Shown here piece after piece: positions 1 to 6,575 of a stretch of DNA of 7,017 nt. The stretch's first letter is position 1; each line of letters begins with the position of its first letter. The notes under the pieces are model-generated. The model saw nothing but the letters and a program-made list of their open reading frames with translations. It was not told where the DNA came from and did not search any database. The stretch covers positions 1-7,017 of the forward strand of contig CAMLOU010000179.1 in assembly GCA_946481735.1 (NCBI GenBank), in the 5' to 3' direction. This DNA is from an uncultured Cellvibrio sp. (GTDB lineage Bacteria; Pseudomonadota; Gammaproteobacteria; Pseudomonadales; Cellvibrionaceae). Both the position numbers and the translations under genes were made by a program.

Positions 1-242
1 GTGTAATAGCCAAGGCCGAATTTTATCCCGCTGATACTGCCGGTTTCAGCGCGTAGCGCACCACCGAGAGAGAATGCACCTTCATCTGGTCGGTAATCAT
101 ATTCGCGTGTGTTGTAATAAGCCCGGATGTTGCCGTTGACCTTGCCGTTCTCAAACATATCATTGAGCTCAGCCGCAGAAAGCTTGGTACACCATAAACC
201 GCCGCTTGCCACAATGGCTGCCCAAAATCGTATCGCTTTCAT
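1..242 (-). CDS. Outer-membrane porin, probable OprD-like family (N-terminal part, cut by window edge)
   Basis: The minus-strand frame from the ATG at 242-240 stays open to the left edge, giving 80 codons. The first ~24 residues form a signal peptide: basic start MKAIRF, a hydrophobic stretch, then LSAA before ELNDMF. The mature part (AELNDMFENGKVNGNIRAYY, later FSLGGALRAETGSISGIKFG) alternates polar and hydrophobic residues like the first beta-strands of a porin barrel. The pairing of 'GKVNGNIRAYY' with 'GGALRAETGSISGIKFGLGYYT' resembles OprD-type general or specific porins, which let small nutrients diffuse through the outer membrane. A ribosome-binding site (GAGGG on the minus strand, about 7 bases before ATG) supports the start. 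The substrate cannot be told from this fragment. It is transcribed away from the iron operon, with a weak Fur-like site and a leader hairpin upstream. The porin call is fairly secure; the OprD assignment is from memory of family patterns. Confidence 0.72.
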   Translation of the reverse strand, partial: MKAIRFWAAIVASGGLWCTKLSAAELNDMFENGKVNGNIRAYYNTREYDYRPDEGAFSLGGALRAETGSISGIKFGLGYY

Positions 243-280
243 CTTGCGCCCTCTTGATTAAATGTAATTACCGCTGGCGG

Positions 281-299
281 CGCCACGCGGAGTGTGGCG
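281..299 (-). promoter_or_regulatory. Hairpin in the 5' leader of the porin gene
   Basis: CGCCAC (281-286) and GTGGCG (294-299) form a perfect 6-bp GC-rich stem with a 7-base loop. It lies about 40 bases upstream of the porin start codon in otherwise AT-rich DNA. A smaller adjacent inverted repeat, CCGC-TG-GCGG, covers 271-280. No T-run follows on the minus strand, so it is not an obvious terminator. It may stabilise the porin mRNA or take part in translational control, as porin leaders often do; that role is inferred. Confidence 0.4.
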
Positions 300-306
300 A
301 ATGATT

Positions 307-325
307 AACAATGAGTATCAACTTG
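307..325. promoter_or_regulatory. Weak Fur-like site near the porin promoter region
   Basis: By hand alignment the 19 bases match the classic Fur box (GATAATGATAATCATTATC) at 11 of 19 positions, with the core AATGAxxATCA. It lies 65-83 bases upstream of the porin start, where a promoter for that gene could sit. The region is AT-rich, so a chance match is possible. Confidence 0.3.
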
Positions 326-653
326 TATTAACAAGGAATAATAACTCACATACGGTTACGCGATTTTTATGCCAAGGTTTTCCACGCATTGCACAATTGA
401 TCTAAGGTGTTGTATTCATTTCTGTTTGTTTTTATTTTTACAATGAAGTATGTGATAGCTGGCAGTAGGAATATTATTTTTTTTGCCCCGTAAATGATCG
501 GAGAAAAATAAACGCACTCCATAAAAATCCATGCAGAAATTTTTAGTAGAACGACTAATACAAGTCCTGCTGTTTTTATTACTCATGCCTAATCTTCACT
601 AACAACCCGCTTTCGCCGCAGCAATCGACCTCCCCCCTCATATTCACCTTGGA
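326..653. other. AT-rich intergenic stretch, no convincing gene
   Basis: This is the larger part of the divergent spacer between the porin and the iron operon. It has long A/T runs (for example around 432-441 and 472-484) and no terminator-like hairpin. The only open frame of note is a 56-codon minus-strand ORF (586-416) of lysine- and asparagine-rich composition, with no clear ribosome-binding site and no recognisable family. I treat that as chance. I find no tRNA, repeat array or mobile-element end here. Confidence 0.6.
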
Positions 654-672
654 TGTTATGAGAATCATTTCT
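654..672. promoter_or_regulatory. Fur box upstream of the DUF3649-PepSY-DUF3325 operon
   Basis: The site matches the 19-base Fur consensus at 12 of 19 positions, including an unbroken AATCATT and the inverted pair ATGA-GAA-TCAT. A second, weaker match (10 of 19) covers 677-695, so two staggered Fur dimers are possible. It lies about 80-95 bases before the chosen start of the first operon gene, as expected for an iron-repressed promoter. The iron-uptake families encoded downstream support the assignment. Confidence 0.62.
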
Positions 673-703
673 TGTTGCGAATATGTATCATTTGTGGAAA
701 TAT
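669..703 (+). promoter_or_regulatory. Possible promoter of the iron operon
   Basis: Two weak readings overlap the Fur region. One is a -10-like TATCAT at 686-691 (5 of 6 to TATAAT) with no good -35. The other is TTGCGA at 675-680, then 17 bases, then AAATAT at 698-703. Either start point would place transcription under the Fur site and leave a short leader before the ATG at 751. No experimental start is implied. Confidence 0.28.
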
Positions 704-750
704 GCGCAGTATTCATCATTGCTAATTCTGGCCATGGCCCCGGTATTCTC

Positions 751-1038
751 ATGACTCAATATTTCCCCATCTTCAACCGCGTCGCTGCCGCGTTGCTAGG
801 CGGCTATGGCTTCACCTGGGGGTTCTGCGCGCTGGGTATCGCCGCTTTCGCCGCATTGGGCGTGAGCTTTCATGAGGCTGAAACCGGCGTCATGCTGGTT
901 GCCTTTTTATTGTTCCTGGGGCTGTTTCTCTGGACCTTTGCCGCTAAAAGCATGGTTAAGGTGTGGTCGGTATTGGCCGGCGGAGCGGTATTGATGACCG
1001 GCGCGGCTTTGGCAATACAGCATCTTCTGGTGGGCTAG
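751..1038 (+). CDS. DUF3649 family small inner-membrane protein (iron-uptake associated)
   Basis: This 95-residue, almost wholly hydrophobic protein has three likely membrane helices (about residues 12-34, 45-65 and 70-92). The early pattern 'NRVAAALLGGYGFTWGF' and the later 'LWTFAAKSMVKVW' fit the DUF3649 family, known mainly from its place beside TonB receptors and PepSY proteins in proteobacterial iron-uptake clusters. Its biochemical role is not established; an accessory or assembly partner of the PepSY reductase is likely. I chose the ATG at 751 because it gives the normal family length. The frame is open back to a TTG at 649 and an ATG at 658, but those starts would add a non-family N-terminus and put the Fur box inside the gene. 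The weak point is the lack of a clear ribosome-binding site before 751. The stop is 2 bp before the next gene, so translation is probably coupled. Confidence 0.78.
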   Translation: MTQYFPIFNRVAAALLGGYGFTWGFCALGIAAFAALGVSFHEAETGVMLVAFLLFLGLFLWTFAAKSMVKVWSVLAGGAVLMTGAALAIQHLLVG

Positions 1039-1040
1039 TT

Positions 1041-2762
1041 ATGTATAACAATTTCCGTCTTTCCATGACGTGGGTTCACACCTGGTTCGGCCTGGTGTTG
1101 GGGTACGTTCTGATGATCTGCTTCTTCTTTGGTGCGCTTTCGGTGTTTGACCGGGAGATCGATCGCTGGGCTATCCCCAAGACTCGTTTTGAGCCCCAGC
1201 CCATGCCGTCGTTCGATAACCTGCTGAAGCCGGTGTTCGAGAAACTGGAGCCGCACCCGCTGGATATGGCGGCGACGGCCCAGCGGGTGATCGGAGACTT
1301 ACCCGACCCCAAGACCATGCCCATGGCTTCCCTTTATGCCTATACCACCCATCGCGACCCGGTGCTGGCGATTGGTGCGGAATTCAGTATCCCCAATAAA
1401 CCCAAAGACCTTTCCGATGACCACCAGCATGTGCACGGCTGGGCCACTATTGACCCGCGTACCGGCGACGTCATCCCCGATGACGCGCTCAAGATCGGCA
1501 GCCGCTGGTTTTACCCCATGCACTACAGCCTGAACTGGCATTGGAAAAATCTGGGTTACTGGGTTGTCGGCCTGGCCGCACTGGTTATGCTCGCGGCCTT
1601 GGTGACCGGTATCATCATGCACCGCAAGATCTTCAAAGAGTTTTTTACCTTTCGCCCCAAAAAGCGGGTGCAGCGCAGTGCCCTGGACTTGCACAACATG
1701 ACTGGTGTTGTGGCGCTGCCGTTTCATTTCTTTTTTGCGTTGACGGGCCTGATTATTTTCGCGGGCATTTACCTGCCGGTCGGTCACACCATGCTCAAGC
1801 CATTGCATGATCAACACGAAGTGCTGGAATCAGAACGCACTGGCTTACCTCACGAACCCGCAGGCATTGCTGCGCCTCTGGCGTCGGTCGATGCCATGGT
1901 GGCAGAGGCCAAGCGCCGCTGGGCCGCGCGTGATATGGCGGGTGAGGTGGGTTACCTGTTTATGGACCACTTGGGCGATGAAAATGGTTATGTGAGTATT
2001 TACCGCGCCGGGAGTGACCGCGTTGCCTTGGTGGGTGAGGCGATTCACTTTAAAGCGAGCACCGGTGAAGTTCTGCGTGAAGAGCCGCCGCGCACTGTGG
2101 TATCGGAAGTCAATGAATTTCTCACAGGCTTGCACTTACAACATTTCGAGCACTGGTTTTTGCGTTGGCTGTATGTGGTCGGTGGCTTGCTGGGCTGTGC
2201 CTGTATTGCGACGGGTTTTATCTTCTTTGTGGAGAAGCGCAAACAACAACATGCAAAAACCAACAGCCAGGCGATTCGCATCGTGGATGCGCTGGCGGTG
2301 ACGGCGGTGACAGGTATGGTCATCGCCGCCGTCGCGATGCTCGTAGCCAACCGTTTGCTGCCTGCTGATCTGCCTGGCAAAGGTGGCATTGAGCAAAATG
2401 TATTTTGGAGTAGTTGGGTATTGGCGTTTTTACACGCGGCCTGGCGCAGTGCACCCGTGGCGCGTGCCGAGAGCAATCCGGCGTGGCGTGAACAGTGTTG
2501 GATTATTGCTACCCTGGCCGTTGCCGCCGTGCTGTTGAACTGGTTAAGCACCGGCGATCATTTGATTAAAACCCTGTTTACGGATACCTACCTCGCGGTA
2601 GCTGGCGTTGACCTGAGCTTATTGGCGGCTGCCTGTCTGTCGATCATGGCGGTGCGCAAGCTAAATCAGCGCCTGCCGGTAAAACAAAGCGCGCCGAGCC
2701 TTACTCCACATAAGCCGGCGATTGACATGGCCGCAGAGGCGGCGGAGGTGAAGGGTGGCTAA
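1041..2762 (+). CDS. PepSY-domain (PepSY_TM) inner-membrane protein, probable ferric-siderophore reductase
   Basis: This 573-residue polytopic protein begins with the typical PepSY_TM first helix (WVHTWFGLVLGYVLMI, residues 11-26). Further helices lie at about 172-193, 219-243 and 373-398, with large periplasmic parts between them at about 40-165 and 250-370. Histidines sit where this family carries them: H13 in helix 1, H161 and H167 (MHYSLNWHW), H194, H218 (DLHNMTG), H229, and H365/H368/H371 (GLHLQHFEHW). Related proteins such as FoxB and FpvG of Pseudomonas reduce siderophore-bound Fe(III) at the inner membrane; FoxB binds two haems. By inference this protein does the same, with some of these histidines as haem ligands. 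After the core, residues about 415-537 add three or four more hydrophobic segments and then a short soluble tail, which makes it longer than FoxB. The start at 1041 follows a GGTGGG ribosome-binding site; a GTG at 963 would overlap the previous gene. The exact substrate is unknown. Confidence 0.87.
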   Translation: MYNNFRLSMTWVHTWFGLVLGYVLMICFFFGALSVFDREIDRWAIPKTRFEPQPMPSFDNLLKPVFEKLEPHPLDMAATAQRVIGDLPDPKTMPMASLYAYTTHRDPVLAIGAEFSIPNKPKDLSDDHQHVHGWATIDPRTGDVIPDDALKIGSRWFYPMHYSLNWHWKNLGYWVVGLAALVMLAALVTGIIMHRKIFKEFFTFRPKKRVQRSALDLHNMTGVVALPFHFFFALTGLIIFAGIYLPVGHTMLKPLHDQHEVLESERTGLPHEPAGIAAPLASVDAMVAEAKRRWAARDMAGEVGYLFMDHLGDENGYVSIYRAGSDRVALVGEAIHFKASTGEVLREEPPRTVVSEVNEFLTGLHLQHFEHWFLRWLYVVGGLLGCACIATGFIFFVEKRKQQHAKTNSQAIRIVDALAVTAVTGMVIAAVAMLVANRLLPADLPGKGGIEQNVFWSSWVLAFLHAAWRSAPVARAESNPAWREQCWIIATLAVAAVLLNWLSTGDHLIKTLFTDTYLAVAGVDLSLLAAACLSIMAVRKLNQRLPVKQSAPSLTPHKPAIDMAAEAAEVKGG

Positions 2763-3060
2763 TAGTTGGTTATTCCTGTGTTTAGCCGCGATCACCTGCC
2801 TCGCGGGATTAAGCTGGCTGGCGCTGGCCATGGAGCCGCATTGGAAAAGTGTTCACCAGGACCGCAAGCCCGAACGCCCGGCACAGGTGTTGCGCACGCT
2901 GGGATGGGCGGGCTTATCGCTTTCCGCCGGGCTGTGTTTTATGGCAGATCGCCCGTCCATGGCCGTGCTTGTCTGGTTGATGTTGCTGGCCGCACTGGCG
3001 CCGTCTATCGGCATGATCCTGGCCTGGCGCCCTCAGCTATTGCGGGTGTTCTGGCCCTAG
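2755..3060 (+). CDS. DUF3325 family small inner-membrane protein (iron-uptake associated)
   Basis: This 101-residue protein has three hydrophobic helices (about 3-25, 45-64 and 68-92). The segment 'LALAMEPHWKSV' after helix 1, then 'LRTLGWAGLSLSAGL' and a final 'AWRPQLLRVF', follow the DUF3325 pattern of a small membrane protein with a conserved HW and LGW. The family is known mostly as the last partner in DUF3649-PepSY-DUF3325 iron clusters, and its mechanism is not established. It starts with GTG at 2755, overlapping the end of the PepSY gene by 8 bp. A strong ribosome-binding site, GGAGGTGA (2744-2751), lies inside the upstream coding sequence and decides this start. The overlap implies coupled translation in fixed proportion with the reductase. 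It is the last gene of the operon, with a terminator about 30 bases beyond its stop. Confidence 0.82.
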   Translation: MANSWLFLCLAAITCLAGLSWLALAMEPHWKSVHQDRKPERPAQVLRTLGWAGLSLSAGLCFMADRPSMAVLVWLMLLAALAPSIGMILAWRPQLLRVFWP

Positions 3061-3087
3061 GCTGGCAATGACTGTAGCGATTCTTTG

Positions 3088-3116
3088 AAGCCCTGCATCC
3101 GGGGCTTTTCTTTTTA
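3088..3116 (+). terminator. Rho-independent terminator of the iron operon
   Basis: AAGCCC (3088-3093) pairs with GGGCTT (3102-3107) across an 8-base loop and runs directly into a T-rich tail (TTTTCTTTTT). It lies 27 bases past the DUF3325 stop codon. This separates the membrane operon from the receptor gene, which has its own control region. Confidence 0.8.
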
Positions 3117-3197
3117 TGCCTGCTTAATACTTCCCTCTCATCTCCTGTGACCAGAGTTTGATTTGTTCACCTTCCTCGTCCTCTGGCGCTTGTTTCC

Positions 3198-3244
3198 TTG
3201 ACGTCCTCCCAACTTATGGGCAGAATTCCCTCCTAAAATATAAT
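3198..3244 (+). promoter_or_regulatory. Candidate promoter of the TonB-dependent receptor
   Basis: TTGACG (3198-3203, 5 of 6 to the -35 consensus) is followed after exactly 17 bases by CAGAAT (3221-3226, 4 of 6 to the -10). A perfect TATAAT also occurs at 3239-3244, inside the Fur box, but without a good -35 at the right distance. Either way the Fur box would cover the -10 or the start of transcription, which fits iron repression. Confidence 0.42.
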
Positions 3245-3257
3245 AATTATCATTTGT
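3239..3257. promoter_or_regulatory. Fur box upstream of the TonB-dependent receptor
   Basis: The site matches the 19-base Fur consensus at 13 of 19 positions by hand count, the best in the window, with the core ATAATxATxATCATT. A second match of 11 of 19 covers 3262-3280, next to the ribosome-binding site, so extended Fur binding is possible. Its place between the terminator and the receptor gene shows that the receptor is separately iron-regulated. Confidence 0.72.
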
Positions 3258-3277
3258 CTTTGAAAATAATTGTTAAT

Positions 3278-3289
3278 AGGAAACTTCCT
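3278..3289 (+). promoter_or_regulatory. Ribosome-binding site of the receptor inside a tiny inverted repeat
   Basis: The ribosome-binding site AGGA(A) at 3278-3282 faces TCCT (3286-3289), just before the ATG at 3291. Read as RNA this can fold as AGGA-AACT-TCCT, hiding the site. The stem is only 4 bp and would be weak, so control through it is speculative. The site itself, 8 bases before the ATG, supports the chosen start. Confidence 0.45.
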
Positions 3290-3290
3290 T

Positions 3291-5501
3291 ATGAGCCACA
3301 CACACCTTATCGGGCAGCCTGCCGCTGCATCCGGATTCTCTGTTAAGCGCTACCACCTGGCGCTTGCGATAGCAGCATTGGCGTTTGGGTGGGGCGCGCC
3401 CACAATGGCCGCCGAGAACGAAACAGTATCTACAACATCACGCGCCACCACCGCGCCAGAACGCATAGAAGAGATGCGCGTTAATGGCGAGGCCACTAAA
3501 CATACCGCATCCATGCGTTTGCCATTTACAGTACGCGAGCTTCCTCAATCGGTCAGTGAAATCAGCCGGGAGATGATCGAACTGGCCTCTATGACGGACA
3601 TGGACGATCTGATGATGAATGTCACCGGCGTCAACGTGAGCCTTTACGACACGCAGCGCCCGCTCTATTTCTCACGCGGATTCCAAATCACTGATTTCCA
3701 GGTGGATGGCATCCCCACCTACAGCGGTTCCACCAATCAGGAATATGACACTGCACTGTACGAGCGAGTCGAAGTGATTCGGGGCGCTAACGGTTTGCTC
3801 TCCGGCGTGGGCACGCCGTCGGCCACGGTTAACCTGGTGCGTAAACGGCCCACTAAAGAGTTTGCCGTATCGGTTGCCGCCAGCCTGGGCTCATGGGACC
3901 GTCAGCGCGGTGTGGTGGATGTGTCCACGCCCTTGACGGAAGGCGGCGCCTTGCGCAGCCGCTTTGTGGTGGCTTACCAGGATTCCGATAGCTTCCGTGA
4001 CCGCTACCGCGAAGACAAAACCGCCGTGCTCGGTGTGATTGAAGGTGACGTTGGCGAAAACACTACCCTGGCCGTTGGCTATCAAAATCAGGACAACAAC
4101 CCCGAAGGCACTATCTGGGGCACCATCCCCATCTTCGCCGCAGACGGTTCTGTCGCGCAGTTGCCGGTCTCCTCCAGCTTTGCGCCCGAGTGGACCGAAT
4201 GGCAGCGGGAATCAAGCACGGTATTTGCCGACCTTGAACACCGGTTCAATGAAGACTGGAAACTGCGCGCATCGGTAAGCCGCACCGAAGGCGAGGTATT
4301 CAGCTTGCGGGTATACGCCACCGGTTTTCCGGATATCGAAACCGGAGAGGGGCTGACGCTGTTGGGTGCGGTCGGCGCCGGCGAAGATACACGGGATAGC
4401 ATCGACCTGTATCTGACCGGCACCTACGACCTGTTTGGTCGCAATCACACCTTGGTTGCGGGCGCCAATGCCTACGAGATTGAATCTGTCACACCCGGTT
4501 TTACTTCGCTGGCCTCCTGGAGCTACCCGGTGCCAGATGCCTGGAATTATGACGGCCAAGCGCCTCTGCCGACCTATTCGCGCACCGGCTCTTTCCGCAC
4601 TGCGACCACAGAACAGTTCGGCGTTTACGTTGCTAACCGTTTCAGCCTGACCGACGCCTTATCCGCTGTTGTCGGCGCCCGCGTGACCTCCTGGGAAACC
4701 GGCACCGATAATTTCGATACCACCGGTGCATTTGTTAACACGACCGGTTCCTTCGAGGTCAACGACGAGCTGACGCCTTACATCGGGTTGGTGTACGACA
4801 TCAACCAAACCTATTCGCTCTACGCGAGTTACACCGACATCTTCAATCCGCAAAATTACAAGGACAAAGACAACAATCTGCTTGAACCGGTTTTGGGCAG
4901 CAACGCGGAAGTGGGATTGAAAGCGGAATACCTTGGTGGCAAGTTAATCCTGTCGACCGCGTTGTTTACTACCAAGCAGGACAACTACGCCGTGCGTGAT
5001 ATGACCCAGCCGGAAAATTCCCTGCCCGACGGCAGCTCGGCCTACATCGGCGTGGATGGCACACAGAGCGAAGGTATTGAATTCAGCGTGAGCGGGCTCA
5101 TCACCGACCAGTGGACCATCAACGCCGGTTACACCTATGTGGACACCAAGCGTCACGGCAACGACCGCATCTGGACCAACTTGCCTGAACACAGCGTGCA
5201 GCTGTCCACCCACTATGATTTTGCCGGCACCCTCGATCCGTTGATATTGGGCGGCGGTTTCAATTGGTCCGGTGAGATTGTCGGCTATGGCGTAACCCAT
5301 CCGATAGAAGAGGATGGCGTAACCTTCAAACAAGGCTCCTACCTGCTCGCCAATCTCTACGCTACCTGGCGCTTCGATGACGCTTGGTCAACATCCCTGA
5401 GCGCAACCAATTTGTTTGATAAAACCTATTGGGCGAATATCGACTACGCCAATTATGGTGAGCCGAGGAATGTGTCGTTTACGGTGAAGTGGAAGTACTA
5501 A
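3291..5501 (+). CDS. TonB-dependent siderophore receptor, FhuE/FpvA-like
   Basis: This 736-residue outer-membrane receptor imports a ferric siderophore using energy from TonB-ExbB-ExbD. Residues 1-40 form a long signal peptide (hydrophobic 22-36, likely cut near PTMA/AE). A probable TonB box, IEEMRVNG, is at 59-66. The plug domain spans about 75-188 and contains VRELPQSVS, NVTGVNVSLYDT, YFSRGFQITDFQVDGIPTY and ERVEVIRGANGLLSGVGTPS. A beta-barrel fills the rest, ending in the family C-terminus (SATNLFDKTYW, then a final FTVKWKY with terminal aromatic). The 'YFSRGF...DGIPTY' plug is closest in style to FhuE/FpvA receptors for hydroxamate or mixed ligands, but the ligand is not proven. There is no room for the N-terminal STN domain that FpvA uses to signal to an anti-sigma factor. 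The start is the ATG at 3291; an upstream TTG (3270) lies within the operator region and lacks a ribosome-binding site. Fur boxes precede it, and it lies just downstream of the PepSY operon. Confidence 0.93.
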   Translation: MSHTHLIGQPAAASGFSVKRYHLALAIAALAFGWGAPTMAAENETVSTTSRATTAPERIEEMRVNGEATKHTASMRLPFTVRELPQSVSEISREMIELASMTDMDDLMMNVTGVNVSLYDTQRPLYFSRGFQITDFQVDGIPTYSGSTNQEYDTALYERVEVIRGANGLLSGVGTPSATVNLVRKRPTKEFAVSVAASLGSWDRQRGVVDVSTPLTEGGALRSRFVVAYQDSDSFRDRYREDKTAVLGVIEGDVGENTTLAVGYQNQDNNPEGTIWGTIPIFAADGSVAQLPVSSSFAPEWTEWQRESSTVFADLEHRFNEDWKLRASVSRTEGEVFSLRVYATGFPDIETGEGLTLLGAVGAGEDTRDSIDLYLTGTYDLFGRNHTLVAGANAYEIESVTPGFTSLASWSYPVPDAWNYDGQAPLPTYSRTGSFRTATTEQFGVYVANRFSLTDALSAVVGARVTSWETGTDNFDTTGAFVNTTGSFEVNDELTPYIGLVYDINQTYSLYASYTDIFNPQNYKDKDNNLLEPVLGSNAEVGLKAEYLGGKLILSTALFTTKQDNYAVRDMTQPENSLPDGSSAYIGVDGTQSEGIEFSVSGLITDQWTINAGYTYVDTKRHGNDRIWTNLPEHSVQLSTHYDFAGTLDPLILGGGFNWSGEIVGYGVTHPIEEDGVTFKQGSYLLANLYATWRFDDAWSTSLSATNLFDKTYWANIDYANYGEPRNVSFTVKWKY

Positions 5502-5806
5502 CTATACGCATGTTTTTTTGTAACGTGCTGAGAATCACATCGTTTTAAAAAAAAGCAGTCGTATTTTTAGACGCCAGGGATGGTTCCATTGATTTTTTAT
5601 TTGGAATATCAAAATGAAATTCGTTGAATTTATGTTCTGAAAATTATCCAAACATAAAAAATATTCAAAAGCCGTTTAATAGATAAAAATTCCTGTCTTT
5701 CTTTTCATTAAATTTTCAAAGAGATTTAAATTGGCGGAAGATTCCCTTCATTTACTTTGAGAAAGCTTTTACTATGCGGCGCAGTAGCCCATAGGAATTG
5801 AGCGAA
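5502..5806. other. AT-rich spacer after the receptor gene
   Basis: About 300 bases without a supportable gene. Base composition drops sharply to A/T-rich after the receptor stop. No strong Rho-independent terminator follows the receptor: only a poor interrupted pairing (AAC-GTG with CAC-ATC-GTT, about 5522-5545) before T and A runs, and a small ATGG-TT-CCAT repeat before a T-run near 5580-5600. The longest ATG-led frame I noted is a few codons. The last 35 bases hold the hairpin described separately. Confidence 0.55.
5772..5794 (+). promoter_or_regulatory. Hairpin abutting the ribosome-binding site of the 228-residue protein
   Basis: CTATG (5772-5776) pairs with CATAG (5790-5794), and inside it GGC (5778-5780) pairs with GCC (5787-5789). 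This gives eight base pairs with one bulged C and a 6-base loop (GCAGTA). The 3' arm takes the first two bases of the ribosome-binding site AGGAA (5793-5797). It is a plausible translation-control structure; the ligand or trigger, if any, is unknown. Confidence 0.5.
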
Positions 5807-6493
5807 ATGAAAAGTATTTCAATCATAATTACCACGGCGTTAATAAGTTCATTTGTAACTTATCATGTCGTTCTTCAGATGGCTGATGACTCAGTGATCG
5901 CAGCAACCTGTGAAATGTCCGGTGTTGACCTGGCTGATAAGAAAAATACAGATGTCGTTGCCAAAAATATTGAAATAGTTGAAACATACACACCGCAACA
6001 ACATCAGCCCCCATTATTAGAAAACAGAAATTTAGCCATCCCATCAGAATTCGCCGAACCTGAGGAGAAAAAACAACCACCCAGTGTTCGAAGCGATAAA
6101 GATATCCAGGATCAAATTAACGCATTTAGAAATCAATTCGATAAGCTCAAAGACGCCAGTCCGCTCCAACATATCCAACAGCGATACACCTCCGAGCCCG
6201 TGGATTACGAATGGGCCATCGATAAAGAAAACGCAATCCTCACCTTATTTGATACCAGCGAAAATCTGCACAGTTTCATGCCGCTGGATGTTAGCTGCAA
6301 ATCCAAAAATTGCCAGATTGTCCTGGCTGCCGGTGATGAGCAGCAAACTGACTTTATGTACGACGCCTTGCTGAAGGCTATAACCAGTAACCGGAATTTT
6401 CCTGATCAAACGGTTTCCTATTTTGCCGATCCGGCTGCGGGCCAAGTGATTGTGTATGTATCCCAGAATGGTGTGCTGGGTCTATTGCAGTAA
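5807..6493 (+). CDS. Unrecognised membrane-anchored or exported protein with a C-x4-C motif
   Basis: I do not recognise a named family with certainty. The 228-residue product starts with a hydrophobic stretch (residues 4-25) that could be an uncleaved anchor or signal peptide. Next comes a polar, Pro/Gln/Glu-rich linker (about 44-95), a probable helical segment (97-125, DIQDQINAFRNQFDKLKDAS), and a compact C-terminal domain (about 126-228). That domain contains EPVDYEWAIDKENAIL and then DVSCKSKNCQIVL, where C164 and C169 could form a disulfide. A 'WA...E...F......V.C+...C.I' arrangement recurs in poorly described periplasmic proteins of proteobacteria, so a periplasmic domain tethered to the inner membrane is my inference. 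Start: the ATG at 5807, nine bases after AGGAA; a TTG at 5798 would sit on top of that site. Codon use is more A/T-rich than in the receptor gene, and the gene has its own hairpin leader, so it is probably not part of the iron system. Confidence 0.72.
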   Translation: MKSISIIITTALISSFVTYHVVLQMADDSVIAATCEMSGVDLADKKNTDVVAKNIEIVETYTPQQHQPPLLENRNLAIPSEFAEPEEKKQPPSVRSDKDIQDQINAFRNQFDKLKDASPLQHIQQRYTSEPVDYEWAIDKENAILTLFDTSENLHSFMPLDVSCKSKNCQIVLAAGDEQQTDFMYDALLKAITSNRNFPDQTVSYFADPAAGQVIVYVSQNGVLGLLQ

Positions 6494-6575
6494 GCAGAAA
6501 ATTTTAAAAGAAAATCCATCACAAAAAAAATCATGTAAGCATTGACGCGATGAATTTATAAAAAGGAGCAGTACC

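Noticed and set aside
416..586. 56-codon minus-strand ORF in the divergent spacer
   Set aside because: Its Lys/Asn-rich composition follows the A/T-rich DNA, it has no good ribosome-binding site and no family resemblance. Kept only as a chance frame.
649..750. N-terminal extension of the DUF3649 gene from TTG 649 or ATG 658
   Set aside because: It adds a segment unlike the family, lacks a ribosome-binding site and would place the Fur box inside the coding region. The 95-residue form has the usual length.
963..1040. GTG-led N-terminal extension of the PepSY gene
   Set aside because: It overlaps the DUF3649 gene in another frame and encodes an arginine/glycine-rich stretch. The ATG at 1041 begins the conserved first helix.
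1299..1817. 172-codon minus-strand ORF opposite the PepSY gene
   Set aside because: It is a shadow frame of a well-supported membrane protein gene; the His/Gln/Arg-rich translation has no protein-like pattern. The same holds for the minus-strand ORF at 2045-2551.
2766..3071. Plus-strand ORF overlapping the DUF3325 gene
   Set aside because: It lies in another frame within DUF3325, which has the strong ribosome-binding site and the family match.
5515..5605. Terminator after the receptor gene
   Set aside because: Only interrupted or 4-bp stems are present near the T-runs, and none forms a stable hairpin directly before a T-tract.
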